64,000 nucleotides of DNA from Laburnicola sp. R22_1 (taxonomy: Eukaryota; Ascomycota; Dothideomycetes; Pleosporales; Didymosphaeriaceae): the NCBI GenBank assembly GCA_014281115.1, contig JACONQ010000003.1:558001-622000 (forward strand). The letters are read 5' to 3'. The notes beneath the pieces were generated by a model. That model saw only the letters and a program-made list of their open reading frames with translations, did not search any database and was not told the origin of the DNA. A program made the translations under genes and the position numbers. Of the stretch, positions 21,670-33,349 are shown piece by piece (within the stretch, counting starts at the first letter, position 1; each line of letters starts with the position of its first letter).

Positions 21670-23068
21670 TCAAGAAACCGATTCATTCCTGCTCATGCCC
21701 TTGGTGTAGAAGGGACTCTGCTTGATTCTCTCCCAGTCATGTAGCAACCTCGTATTCGCCGTGCCATCACGGACTTCGTCGCCACCCCGTTTGATCATGT
21801 CGTTTTCAAACTCAGTGATGGCCTGCTTGCTATCTGCACCTTCTTGGATCTTGACCAGTGCATCGCGAAGCTGTCCTGCATCCGTGAGGGAATGGTTGAG
21901 CCCCTGACCGCGCTGGTACGTCATTGGGTGGACAGCATCGCCGACCATGGTCACTAGGCCGTCATGGTTGTCCCATCGATGCCCACTGCACCCAGGGTCC
22001 CAATATGTCATGCCCATGTACCAGACGGGCGTGTCGTCGGGCGTCCACTCGTACGCGCTCTTCAAGGGGTCGCAGAATTTCTTCGCAAACTCCTTTTGCT
22101 GGGCCAGGCGCTGGCGACCGGTCCAGTGAGCATTGGACTGCTGGTGTTCCAGACTCTCCTGCCATGAGATGTAGAAGGTGAAGGTCCAGGTGGTGGGATC
22201 ATCGGGGTCTGCTACGTCTTGCATGGCAAAGAAGCCGAACAAGTTCTCTGGATGTGCAACAGCTAGGTATAGGGGGTGGAAACTCCGTAGGTATAGGGCC
22301 TGCTCCTTTGTGAATTTGCACTGCACAAAGGTGGCACAGTAGGGTAGTTTGTTTATGGCACCAAGCTGGGGCCCTAGAAGACACTGGCGAGTCGTTGAGC
22401 GAGCGCCATCAGCCGCAACCAGCATACTTCCGTTCGCTGATGTTCCGTCATCGAAATGCGCTGTTACCGACTTTCTATCTTCTGCAAAGGTAACATGGGT
22501 TAAGCGCTTGCTGTGGTAGATGGTGAGCTCTCGGGAGAGAAATGCTCGCAACTTGCTCCTGCGCAGGCGATAGAAGGGACCGAATGTGAAAGCGGCGATG
22601 ATGTCCCCCGTATCGCCCTGCACGAAAGACAAGGTGTCCTGCTCTTTCGTCGGCACATGGGGGTCGACCTGCACGCTCTGAATCTGCGACCACCACTCAT
22701 CTGGTATCAGGCTCCTGAGCACCGGGGCGCCCCAGTGCAGACCCATGTTCCAGTCGCGCTCGCCAAATGCGGCAGGATGCTTCTCGTAAACGGCACATGG
22801 TATGCCAGCCTTGACAATGAATGGTTAGTGGACCATCGACGATCTAGATATGTAGGGCAGAAGGTTTCAGGGAACAGGCCCAGGATGAGGCGCCGTGACG
22901 GCGCCGTGGTGCATAGTAGCATACCTTACGGAGGCCGTGAGCAAGCGCGAGGCCTGTGCTGCCTGCAAATCAGGTCAGCCGGGGGTCGGAGCACGCCCGC
23001 GGATTGGATGCCTACGCACCGGAGCCCACAATGAGAACGGGCAGGGCTGCGTCTTTTGCGTCCGCCAT
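21670..23068 (-). CDS. FAD-dependent aromatic-ring-hydroxylase-type monooxygenase
   Basis: Three reverse-strand exons (23020-23068, 22925-22962, 21670-22809) with introns of 57 and 115 bp encode 408 residues. The Rossmann dinucleotide motif is split by intron 1 and reads PVLIVGSGSTGLALAHGLRK. The GD/DG motif is LVAADGARSTTR (about residue 185), and the second FAD motif is VGDAVHPMTYQRGQGLNHS (about 330). This is the group A flavin monooxygenase / UbiH-PHBH fold. Such enzymes hydroxylate or epoxidise small molecules with NAD(P)H and oxygen. There is no clear signal peptide or C-terminal anchor. It is divergently arranged with a LaeA-like methyltransferase (298 bp between ATGs), an arrangement common in specialised metabolism. 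The substrate cannot be inferred. Confidence 0.9.
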
Positions 23069-23366
23069 GTCGAACGGAGGACCAGAGGAGGGTGCGCCGT
23101 GGCCACCGTGGCAGGAGCTCGATCAGATCTTCATGGCATGGCTTCGAAGTGGCTGCCAAGTGGCTGCCAAGTTGACGGGCAAAGGCCGTCCAATCCCGCC
23201 CCCAGCCGCCCGCAAATGAGCATTCACACCCCCAGGCGCGTCTATGCACAAACTGGCGGGGTTTGACGACACCCGCCATGGAGGTGCCCACCAACAAAGC
23301 ACCCGCTACTGTCGCTGGAGAATTCCGGCCAGCCGGCTCAACCACGCGCTGCGATGTGACCGAGCC
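23069..23366. promoter_or_regulatory. bidirectional promoter of the monooxygenase / methyltransferase pair
   Basis: 298 bp separate the two ATGs. The region holds two adjacent copies of GTGGCTGCCAA (around 23150-23170) and is GC-rich. A shared regulator is possible but not shown by the sequence. Confidence 0.45.
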
Positions 23367-24652
23367 ATGGCGGATCCAGAAGCCCTCGAGAACACCGGCA
23401 CTCGCAGCCTGCACTCCATGGGGCACGACAGCGCCATCCAGGTCAACCACGGCGAGGAGCCGCATGCGACCCCGCCGCCGCCGGCCCCCGATGGCAGCGA
23501 TGCGGCAGCGGCAGCGGCAGCGGTGCAGGCACAGGGCGAGGGCGCGAACGAGGACGAGGACGATGCGCTCGACTCTGTGTCCGACTCTGTGTCCGACTCG
23601 GGTTTCGACAGCGGCAGCCTCCTTGCCGACGAGACCGACACGCTCGCCTCGTCCATCATGCACTACCGCATGGAGAATGGCAGACAGTACCATGCCTACC
23701 GCGACGGCGCGTACTGGGGCCCAAACGACGAGATGGCCAAAGAGATCCTCGACTTTGCCCACCACATGTATCTCTTGACTTTGGACCGGAAACTGCATCT
23801 CGCACCCATAACGAACCCGCAACGCATCCTGGACGCGGGCACGGGGACCGGCATATGGGCTATCGACATGGCTGGTTGGTTTGCTCTCTGCAAGTCGTTG
23901 GCCGGCCTGTATACTGATGGATGCTAGATCAATATCCGTCCGCGACCATCATCGGGACAGACCTCTCTCCCATACAGCCCGAATGGGTTCCGCCCAACTG
24001 CGTATTCGAAATCGACGATGTGACGCTCGACTGGACCTTTCCGCTCGATCATTTTGACTTTGTGCACGTACGCGAACTGTTTGGCTGCGTTCCAGACTGG
24101 GACTCCTTCTTCCAGCAGGCGTACGCGTGTACAGCGCCCGGAGGCTGGATCGAGATTGTCGAGCACGGTGTGCAGCCGCGATGCGACGACGATACCATGG
24201 GACCAGGCCACTTCTTCCACACTTGGGGGGAGACTGTTGTTGGCTTGGGCGCGAAATGGGGCAAGGGCTTCACCATCTGGTCCGAGGCAAAGGAGAGATT
24301 GGAGAAGGCCGGCTTCGTCCAGGTCACCGAAGTGTTTTATAAGTGGCCGATCAACGGCTGGCCTGAAGACAAGAAGCTGAAGGATTTAGGTCGCTGGAAT
24401 CAGCTGCGACTGTATGAAGGCGCCGAGGGCTTCATGTTGCGGCTGTTGACCCAGGTTGGCGGTGTAAGTACCATGCTTAGTCGACCATTGGCAGTGTTTG
24501 TACTGTGATTGACCGAGGACTAGTGGTCCGTGGCCCGCGCTCAAGTCTTCCTCGCCGAGATGCGGCGGGAGTTGAAGAACTACAAGGTTCATGCATACTT
24601 GCCCGGTACCGTCGTGTATGGACGAAAACCCCTACGCATACGCAGCACATGA
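23367..24652 (+). CDS. LaeA-like class I SAM-dependent methyltransferase
   Basis: Exons 23367-23874, 23928-24463 and 24524-24652 (introns 53 and 60 bp) give 390 residues. The N-terminal 95 residues are disordered, with an Ala run and a tandem DSVSDSVSDS stretch. The catalytic part begins ENGRQYHAYRDGAYWGPND, the conserved fungal LaeA-type lead-in. SAM motif I is ILDAGTGTGIWAIDMA (about 158-173), the acidic loop that binds the ribose is IIGTDLSPIQPEWVPPN, and motif IV lies around DFVHVRELFG. Later motifs are CTAPGGWIEIVEHG and GRKPLRI at the C-terminus. LaeA proteins are putative regulators of secondary-metabolite clusters, but most paralogues are of unknown substrate and may modify small molecules. 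Being paired with a flavin monooxygenase favours a pathway enzyme. The gene ends about 330 bp from the start of the AT-rich block. Confidence 0.88.
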
Positions 24653-25092
24653 TTATCCCTTCGCTTTTCTTGTATTTTTCCATGTTCCTATATCTTGTGC
24701 CAGCATTTTCAGCGTCAAGTCGAGGATTGATACTCGCCCGCATTTGGAATTTATACACTCCTGTAGAAGCTAGGGACTGAGAAGCGTCCAAGCTGATAGT
24801 GCGTCGCCGTTATCTATTACTAGCCTGTACGCTTCATGTATGGGAACCCTACGAATTCGTTTCGTTTGCTTCCATCGATGATGTTCTGTGGTTAGCCACC
24901 TCGGCGATTTTTTTGATCACGTGTCGTCGTTGTTCACCCGGGCGTTATAATGCGTTAGCCTTTAATGCACACTTTCTCTATACCTTCTACTAGTTAGGGG
25001 GGCATAGTATAAAACTTATAGTTACCCTCTTATCCCTATTTTTATAGTAGAGAGAAGCTTATTATTAAGAAAGACATATTATATAAATCTAT

Positions 25093-25222
25093 GTGTTGTT
25101 AAATTATCTACCTAGGGGTACTAGTAGAACGACAAAGGCTTTTATCTTAAATAACATAACAAAAAAAGCAAAGCCCCCTACTTAATAACTAAAAAGAGCG
25201 TAAAAAGGTGATTAAAAATGCG
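25093..25222 (+). mobile_element. family B retroposon copy
   Basis: 130-bp unit containing CTACCTAGGGGTA and AAAGGCTTTTATCTT, flanked by exact 12-bp duplications ATATAAATCTAT (25081-25092 and 25223-25234). Three 5'-truncated B pieces follow at about 25235-25318 (-), 25495-25589 (-) and 25605-25705 (+). Confidence 0.75.
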
Positions 25223-25337
25223 ATATAAATCTATTCTTTTTAATTACTAAGTAAAGGGCTCTGCTTTTTTATTATATTATTTAAGATAAAAGCCTTTATT
25301 ATTCTACTATTAGATAGATTTAATTAATACTATATAT

Positions 25338-25440
25338 GGTTTTTTTGCGACTAAGGGGTTTCTAATAAAAATATTACAATAATAGTAGTTATCTCTTCTA
25401 CTATTATTAACATAAAAAAGCGTTTTAAAATAGTATTAAT
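25338..25440 (-). mobile_element. family A retroposon copy
   Basis: Short A unit with its A-run end (TTTTTTT on the plus strand) at left. Exact 12-bp target duplications AATACTATATAT at 25326-25337 and 25441-25452. Confidence 0.8.
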
Positions 25441-25918
25441 AATACTATATATATATATATAAATCTATACTATTTATATATAGTGTAATACTTTCTTTAA
25501 TTACTAAGTAGGGGGCTCTACTTTTTTTATATTATTTAAGATAAAAGCCTTTATTATTCTACTTCTAGGTAGATAAAATAATGCCACATATATAGTATTA
25601 ATTAAATCTATCTAATAGTAGAATAATAAAGGCTTTTATCTTAAATAATATAATAAAAAAGTAAAGTCTTTTACTTAGTAATTAAAAAAGTATAAGAAGA
25701 TAATTTTAAAAATATATAATATATTAAAATACTAAGCTAGTTAGACTACTAAGCTAGTTAGTTTATCTTAGCAATAATAACTTAAGATTTTTTATTAGTA
25801 TTATTACTACTAATACTATTTATAAATATCTCTATAAGTGTAATGTCTAATTTATAAGATAACTTTTTAACTTTTTAATAGGTTTTTATATTTTATTTAG
25901 TCTCTCTATACTTACTAT

Positions 25919-26020
25919 GGTTGTTTTTTAACTAAGAGAGTTTCTAATAAAAATATTATTATAATAGTAGTTATCTCTCCTACTATTATTAATATAGAAA
26001 AGCGTTTTAAGGTAGTATTA
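25919..26020 (-). mobile_element. family A retroposon copy, no clear duplication
   Basis: Matches the A consensus (AAGAGAGTTTCTAATAAAAA, then AAAGCGTTTTAAGGTAGT) but lacks the usual AAAAAGGGG end. No convincing flanking duplication was seen. Confidence 0.6.
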
Positions 26021-26210
26021 AGTATAGCTTATAAAGAGTGCTAACACTTTTATATACTAAAGTATATTAATAATAAGTTAAATTATAGAACTATATAAGT
26101 AAATAAAGGTATTAATTAAATAAAAATTATATAAAAGGAAGTAGACCTAGTAAGAAAGCACTTTAGACTTTAAATAGATAATAGATTAAGTAGCTATAAG
26201 TCTATTTATA

Positions 26211-26404
26211 GTTTCTTTTTGCGACTAAGAGTTTCTAATAAAAAGATTATAATAATAGTAGTTATTTCTTCTATATTATAGACACATAAAAGCGTTTTAA
26301 GGTGTTAATAAAAAGGGTTAGCACGAAATCCTAACCTACGCAGGCTCAAATTAAACAAAATGTAGTTAAAAAGGGTAATTAACACTAAATAAACAATACG
26401 ATCA
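26211..26404 (-). mobile_element. family A internally deleted long copy
   Basis: Contains the A 3' unit directly joined to the 5' end of the 1.1-kb form (reverse complement of ATTGTTTATTTAGTGTTAAT). The 13-bp duplications AAGTCTATTTATA (26198-26210) and AAGTCTATCTATA (26405-26417) differ by one C/T. This shows that the long and short A forms belong together. Confidence 0.75.
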
Positions 26405-26499
26405 AAGTCTATCTATAAGGGCAAATTTATCTAAAAAGGCGTATAGTAGTAATACCTCTTAAAAGGCATCTTTAACATAATACTAATATAATAAGTATT

Positions 26500-26565
26500 T
26501 TATTAACACTATCTTAAAACGCTTTTCTATATTAATAATAATAGGAGGAATAACTACTAATATTA
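26500..26565 (+). mobile_element. family A fragment
   Basis: Only the 5' half of the A unit is recognisable (TTAACACTATCTTAAAACGC onward); the 3' half has diverged or been lost. Confidence 0.5.
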
Positions 26566-26802
26566 GTGTTTATTCCCTTCTAGTAATATAACTAGCATAA
26601 TAGCTAAAGAGTTTTTATAAACTTAGATAGATAGTAATCTAATAAGTATATACTACTTAAATTAGATATATCTAGAAAAACTCTATAAAGGAAACTACTA
26701 GGCAGTCTTTATAAAGAAGTAACCTAAAAAAGTAAAAGTAAAATCTAGTAATTCTAAATAGACTACTTTTGTAAATAATGTAAGCATCTTATATATCTAA
26801 TT

Positions 26803-26923
26803 TTTATTATTATTACCTTTTTACACCTTTTTTAATTACTAAGTAGGGGGCTCTGCTTTTTCGTCATGTTATTTAAGATAAAAGCCTTTGTCGTCCTACT
26901 TCTAGGTAGATAAAATAACGCTA
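26803..26923 (-). mobile_element. family B retroposon copy
   Basis: Full-length B unit in reverse orientation (ACTAAGTAGGGGGCTCTGCT). Exact 13-bp duplications TATATATCTAATT at 26790-26802 and 26924-26936. Confidence 0.78.
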
Positions 26924-26959
26924 TATATATCTAATTAGTATATAGTAGGTAATTAATAA

Positions 26960-27424
26960 ATATATAAAGATAGCTAATCTATTCTATAATTATAATAGCT
27001 ACTAGGGCTACTTTAGTAGTATCTAGTAGGTATAGGAGAAAAACCTAGGTTTAAGCCTCTTAATTCTTCTCTTTCTATAACTTTAGATTATTCTATTTCT
27101 TAGATAATATATTAGCTATAATATTTATAGTACCTAATTAGTATATAATTTAATAATAGTACTTAAATAGCTTCTTAGACTAATAGGCTTATTATAAAGA
27201 AAGCTTACGCTTAGTGCTAAAGTATTTAAGGGCCTAATAATTAGTAATAATCTTAAAGGGCTTAGTAGTTTAGAAACTAATTAGCTACACTTTTTATTTT
27301 AAAAGGTCTTATATAATTACTAATATCTCTTTATTATAAATATTATAATTTTACTTAGTAGGCTTTAGTAATTTTAAATACTATATAACTAGGCGCTATA
27401 TACTATCTAATTATAGTTAAATAA
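26960..27424 (-). pseudogene. Ty3/gypsy reverse-transcriptase RNase H relic
   Basis: Reverse-strand translation, ignoring stops, shows the gypsy RNase H pattern: YNYNIYNKEILVII (the NYEIYDKELLAI region), then KPFKIITNY, LKYFSTKRKLS and NILSKK (the ADALSRR end). Each run is separated by TAA/TAG. It is cut at the right by the 1.1-kb family A insertion at 27425. It is a dead fragment; nothing of the other gypsy domains could be followed from here. Confidence 0.55.
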
Positions 27425-28576
27425 GGTCGCATTGTTTATTTAGTGTTAATCGCCCTTTTTGATCACATTTTTTTTAATTTAAGCCTGCGTAGGTTGGGAT
27501 GAAAAGGTCGCTCTAGTCTAGCGCCTAAAAATACAGTCTACTAAGTCTTCGCCAACGCAATAATAGTTTATAAGGATAGTTTATAAACTGTGCACTTACC
27601 TCTTATTATTTATAAGTGCTCTAACAGCTATTAAATTTACTTAAAGCGTGTATAGAAAACTAAGCTCTATTATTGCTATTATTAGCAATCGCGCCGCTTA
27701 CACGTTGCGCTTATTTAACGCTATAATAACTGCAAGAATCTAACATATCTACGCAACACTTTTCTTTCCTAGTAACTTATTAATAAACACCTTTATCTTC
27801 TCTTTGCTGCCTTTAATTCTGCTCTTATTTATCTCCTTCCTAATATATAGTAATAGAAGGCATTATGGATATAGTAGGAAGTCTCTGTATCTATTACTAC
27901 GCCTGTAGTTACTAATCTATTGCCAGCCTAACTAGTACACTAGGACCGCCTTATATAGGGTAAGGTATACCTTCTACTTTCTATTAATAATTCCCTAGAT
28001 AGAGTAGTATTCTAGTGTAGTCCTAGTGACTTTAAGTGGATAGATTAGAGCGTACTTTTGGGCGGCGTTAATAGCAACTTTGGAATTAGGGCCTAGGAAG
28101 ATAGTGGGAAATAGGATAATAGAGATGGTAGTAAAAGTCTTAAGATTAACTTTAGTATAGAAATAGAGTGTTAGTGTACCTATAGTGTGTAAGCTCCCAC
28201 TTAATATATATCTTATAAGTAGCACAAACCTGCTAATATGGCTATTACTTTTGGTAATCTTTAGAAATAATAGTAGAGAGAGATAATATAATGGTTGTAG
28301 TATTGTACTAGTTGCAGCACTAGCACTATCTTATACCTTTTCCTCCTCTTCTACTCTAAACTATAGTATGGTAATGTGGCTTTACTATATTTTGCATATG
28401 GATTTTTTTAGTTAGAGTGGGCGCGCTAAGCCTACTAAGCCCGCTTAGCTCGCTTATAACGCACTAACCCCTTTTTATTAATACCTTTAAACGCTTTTCT
28501 GTGTATATAATAGCAGGAGGGGTATCTACTATTATTGTAATATTTTTATTAGAAACCTCTTAGTCGCAAAAAACAA
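27425..28576 (+). mobile_element. family A long (1.15-kb) copy
   Basis: Starts GGTCGCATTGTTTATTTAG and ends in the A unit plus GTCGCAAAAAA. Flanked by 15-bp duplications ATTATAGTTAAATAA (27410-27424) and ATCATAGTTAACTAA (28577-28591), two mismatches. The interior has no long open frame (the best is 76 codons, reverse strand) and no protein domain that I can recognise, so it is a non-autonomous element or one too decayed to read. Confidence 0.75.
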
Positions 28577-28643
28577 ATCATAGTTAACTAAAAGAGTCTA
28601 TAATAATATTATTACTAAAGTTAGTTTCTATATAGGTAATTTA

Positions 28644-29704
28644 GGTCGTATTGTTTATTTAGTGTTAATTACCCTTTTTAACCACATTTTTTTAATTTGA
28701 GTCTGTGTAGGTTGGGATAGAAAGACTGCTCTAGTACAGCGCCTAAAAATATAGTCTACTAGTCTCTACTAATATAATAATAGTTTATAAGAATAGTTTA
28801 TAAACTATACACTCGCCTCTTAATTATTATTATTATTATTAGCAATTGCGCCACTTATGTGTTACGCTTACTATCTAACGCTATAATTGTAAGAATCTAA
28901 CGTATTTACATAACACTCTTCTTCTTTAGTAACTTATTAATAAATACCTTTATCTTCTCTTTCCTCTTAATCTTACCCTCTATTACTACCTTTCTAACTA
29001 GTAGCAATATAAAGAACTATAGTAGGAACCCTATATATCTATTATTATTATACCTATAGTTATTAATTTATTACTAGCCTAACTAGAATACTAGGACCGC
29101 TTTATATAGGGTAAGGTACACCTTCTACTTTCTATTAATAATCTTATAGATAGAGCGATACTTTAGTGTAGATCTAGCGACTTTAAGCAGATAGATTATT
29201 AGAGCGTACTTTTAGGCGGTATTAGCATTAGTATTAGCACTAGGGCTTAGGAAGATAGTAGAAAATAGAATAATAGTAGAAGTCTCCTTAAGGTTAACTT
29301 TAATATAGAGATAGGGTGTTAGTGTATCTATAGTATATATAAGCTCCTACTTAGTATATATCTTATAAGTAGCACAAACCTACTATTATAGCTATTGCTT
29401 CTAGCAATATCTTTAGGGATAATAGTAGAGGAGAGAGATAATAGTTGTAATAAATACCTTATCTTTTTTCCCCCATCCTAAACTATAGTATAGCGATGTG
29501 GCCTTACGCATAGTTTTATATATAGATTTTTTTTAGTTAGAATAGGCGCGCTAAGTGTACTAAGCTCGCTTAGCTCGCTTATAATACGCTAACCTCTTTT
29601 TATTAACACTATCTTAAAACGCTTTTCTGTGTTAATAATAGTAGAAGGGATAACTGCTATTATTATAATATTTTTATTAGAAACTCCTTAGTTACAAAAA
29701 AACT
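28644..29704 (+). mobile_element. family A long (1.06-kb) copy
   Basis: Second full-length copy in the same orientation, 68 bp after the first. Exact 12-bp duplications ATAGGTAATTTA at 28632-28643 and 29705-29716. Begins GGTCGTATTG and ends with the A unit and an A-run. Confidence 0.8.
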
Positions 29705-29990
29705 ATAGGTAATTTAAAATAAGAAGTACTAGAAGACTAGGATATTACTAGTAATAAGTTACTTTATAGCCTTAAAAGTAGTATATTCCTATTCTCTAAA
29801 AGTATAAAAGGCACTATTATTTAGTAATTTAATTAGAAAGCAAATAATCTAGCAATAGTAAGAAAAAAAAAGTAGTAGTAGTTATAGAAGCCTAAAAAGC
29901 TCTATAATACTTTAAGTATAGTAAGCTTTTTCTATTTCTAAACTATAGTAGTCTTTATAGAGTCCTTATAGATTCCTTTAGTACTAATAT

Positions 29991-30115
29991 AACGTTATTT
30001 TATCTACCTAGGGGTAGGATAATAAAGGCTTTTATCTTAAATAACATAATAAAAAAAGTAGAGCCCCCTACTTAGTAATTAAAAAAGGCGTAAAAAGGTA
30101 ATAATAAGAAAAAGC
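29991..30115 (+). mobile_element. family B retroposon copy
   Basis: B unit with CTACCTAGGGGTAGGA and GAGCCCCCTACTTAGTAA, ending in an A-rich tail. Flanking duplication not resolved. Confidence 0.65.
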
Positions 30116-30928
30116 GCATTTAAACTACTAAGCAAGTTTAGTAGTCTTAGCGTAGGGCTACTTCTATAAGCAAATTTTTTATAAAGAGGCTCCTTAGAAC
30201 TTTAGGGGAGGAATAAAGACTTTAGTGCAGCTATACTATAAGTTATCTATCTATTCTTCACTATCTAGATTATTATAAATAATATGAGTTAATATATTAA
30301 TAGGTATATACTATTTCTTATAATAGTAAAATAAGGGTAATATATACTAGATACACTATTACTCTATTATTATATTAAGATTATCCTTAATAAATCTCCT
30401 ATCGCTATCTTTATCTCTCTATACCCTACTATCTATCTAGGCATTAATATTATTCCTAAAGCTAAAGTACTCGCTGCTACTACAGAGTATATATTATAGT
30501 TTTATACTACTATTAATATAATAATGCTAGGGTTCTATTCTATCTATAAAATAATCTATAGGAGTCTAGTATACCTAACTATCTATAAGGCAATTCTTAT
30601 ATACTAGCTAGATTAATAGTTTATCTAGTTCTTAAAGACTAGTAAGTCTATATTCCTACTCTAGTAGAAGTAATTACTCCTTATTAGTAACTAAATCTAA
30701 GAGGAGAGATAAAAGGTAGAGGATAAGGTATTTATTAATAAGCTCTAGTGTAATAAGAGTGTTATATAGATTTGTAAGATCCTTCTAACTATTATTACTA
30801 TTAAGTTAGCTTATCTAGGGCGTAAGCGCGAATAACTAATAATAGTAGTAGTAATAAGCTAGGTGTACTATATATAATATAAGTAAATCCTATATTAGAA
30901 CTAGAAGTATATATAGTGTAGGGTATAA

Positions 30929-31045
30929 TTTATTTTTTTACGACTAAGAGGGTTTCTAATAAAAATATTATAATAATAGTAGTTATCCCTTCTACTATTA
31001 TTAACATAGAAAAGTGTTTTAAGGTAGTGTTAATAAAAAGAGGTT
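30929..31045 (-). mobile_element. family A retroposon copy
   Basis: 117-bp A unit. 15-bp duplications TAGTGTAGGGTATAA (30914-30928) and TAGTGTAGAGTATAA (31046-31060), one G/A difference. Confidence 0.82.
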
Positions 31046-32119
31046 TAGTGTAGAGTATAAGTAAGTTTTAAACTATATTCGCATTAGCGTATTTAAGATT
31101 AGTCTTTAATTAAAATTAGGTGCTATATATAGTAGTATATAATAACCTTCTATCTTAATCTACTTTAACTTTAAACTAAAAAAAAGGTTAAAAAGGTATT
31201 TAGTAAGCCAATATTAGTACTAATAATATATCTTAAGAACTTAGTTTCTATTATAGCAAATTTATATTTTTAAGATTAGCTTAGAGACTAGTATCCCTTA
31301 AATAAAATAAGACCTTACGAATATATGCTTTATATTCTAGGGAATCTTTAAAAAATAAGGATATTATTAATATATACTATATAGAAGTTATCTAAATAAT
31401 TACCTAGGATACTATTAATAAACTATTAAAAAGTAGTAGAACTATTATAGAGACTAAAGGGTAAAACCTTATACTTATAATTTCTATACTAGATTTAAAA
31501 AGTAGTTAGCGCTTTAGTCTTTAGAGTAAGCTAGATTTAATAGAATACTTAGTAAATATTAAGCTTAGTAAAGAGTCTCGCTCTAAAGAGGCGTATAAGT
31601 ATCTTCTTAATAAGTAGGATTATTATAATATTCTTTTTAGTAATAGTATTAAGCTAGTAGTAATTAATATAAAAGCGCTAACCTCTATTTAGTTTTTAGT
31701 AAATAACACTAGTAAAGTAAAGCTAGTGTTACTAGAGATAATAAACCTACACTTAATATAGTTATTAATATAGGCTTTAAGAAAATTAAGGTACTCTAAG
31801 AATATATTATATAAAGGTAAGGTAGTAAGTATAGATAGATCTTTAGTAAAGTTAATATTATAATTAATACTCTTTTAGTAAGGTAGAAGAGTATTAGAAT
31901 CTATTTTTAAAAAATAGGTAGGCTCCGCTCTAGCGTACCATAGCTAAAAAAGCGCTTATTCTATTTTAGTAAGCAGGTTAACTTAGGATTTATTTTTTTA
32001 GGCTGTGCTTTTTACTTTTATAGTCCTCTATAAGTTTAGCTAACTTATAGAGACTAGTATAACTAATAATTATATTAGACTTATAGCTACTATATAAAGT
32101 AAAGGCTATAGCGCTTACT

Positions 32120-33349
32120 ATGTTAATATTTATTAAAACTATATTAGAAAGCAAAATAAATAATAAAATAATATGTTAGAATTTCGCAATTATAAAAGAT
32201 AAATAGATAAAAAATCTAAAAATAATAAAGTTGCAACTAAAGCTAAAGTTAACTTTAAGTAATGCACAAAAATTTTACTAAAAGATACTTGTAAAAAATC
32301 CAATATTATATATATTAAATTACGTAAGACTAAAATAAAATATAATATAAAACTAATCTAATAAAAATTATAAAATACACTATTATAATTATTAAAACTA
32401 TATTAGTAAACAAAATAAATAATAAAATAATATATTAGAATTTCGCTATTGTAAAAGATAAATAGATAAAAAATCTAAAAATAATAAAGTTACAACTAAA
32501 GCCAAAGTCGACTTTAAGTAATATATAAAACGTTTACTAAAAGATAACTATAAAAAATCTAATATTATATATATTAAATTACGTAAGACTAAAGACAAAA
32601 TATAACATATAACTAACCTAATAAAAATTATAAAATACCCTATTGTAATATAAATACGCTTGTAATTAACTTTTTTAAATTAATAACTTTTAATAACTTG
32701 TCACAATTAAGCGCTTTAACAATTTTAAGCAATTACTAAAAAGCCTAAAAATACTATACTAAATAAGACAATATTATATATATTAAATTACTTATTACTA
32801 AAACTAAAAATATACTATATAAAAGACTTATTCTATAATATAAAATATATTAGTGTATAATAAACTAAGGGTTAATAAACTATTCTAAACTAAAATATTT
32901 AAGATTATAACTAAGCAATAGTAAAATAAAGCTAAAATAATAGCTTATATATAAAACACTAGTTTGTATATAAAATAATAGCGTATATATAAAACACTAG
33001 TTTGTATATAAAATAATAGCGTGTATATAAAACACTAGTTTGTATATAAAACACTAGTTTGTATATAAAACACTAGTTTGTATATAAAACACTAGTTTGT
33101 ATATAAAACACTAGTTTGTATATAAAATAATAGCTTATATATAAAATAATAGCTCGTATATAAAATACTATTATATATAAAATAGTAGTTTAAATACTAG
33201 TTTAAAAATACTAGCACGTATAAAAGTTAAAGACATAATTAAACTACACTAAGCTAAGTATTTATTAGTCTAAATTATTTTGTATATAGACTACTAGGTA
33301 ACCTATTTATTAAATCTAATTAACTAGTTTAATAATACTAACTCTATTA
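32120..33349 (-). repeat. LTR-like repeat, inverted copy of 41609-42580
   Basis: Contains a tandem duplication of about 265 bp (32125-32390 and 32395-32640), then about 12 tandem units of roughly 19-20 bp (ACTAGTTTGTATATAAAAC, 32940-33175), then AATAATTTAGACTAATAAA-type sequence in reverse. The same order occurs inverted at 41609-42580. Probably a solo or partial LTR of a copia element. It is interrupted at 33350 by a pogo insertion. Confidence 0.6.

Noticed and set aside
22926..23822. 298-codon reverse frame opposite the monooxygenase/methyltransferase pair
   Set aside because: Composition is dominated by Arg/Val/Gly from the GC-rich antisense of a real gene, and it crosses a defined splice site of the monooxygenase.
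27995..28225. 76-codon reverse frame in a long family A copy
   Set aside because: The other two long copies do not preserve it, and it shows no domain.
32940..33180. CRISPR-like array because of regular short repeats
   Set aside because: Units of 19-20 bp are contiguous with no spacers, and the genome is eukaryotic.
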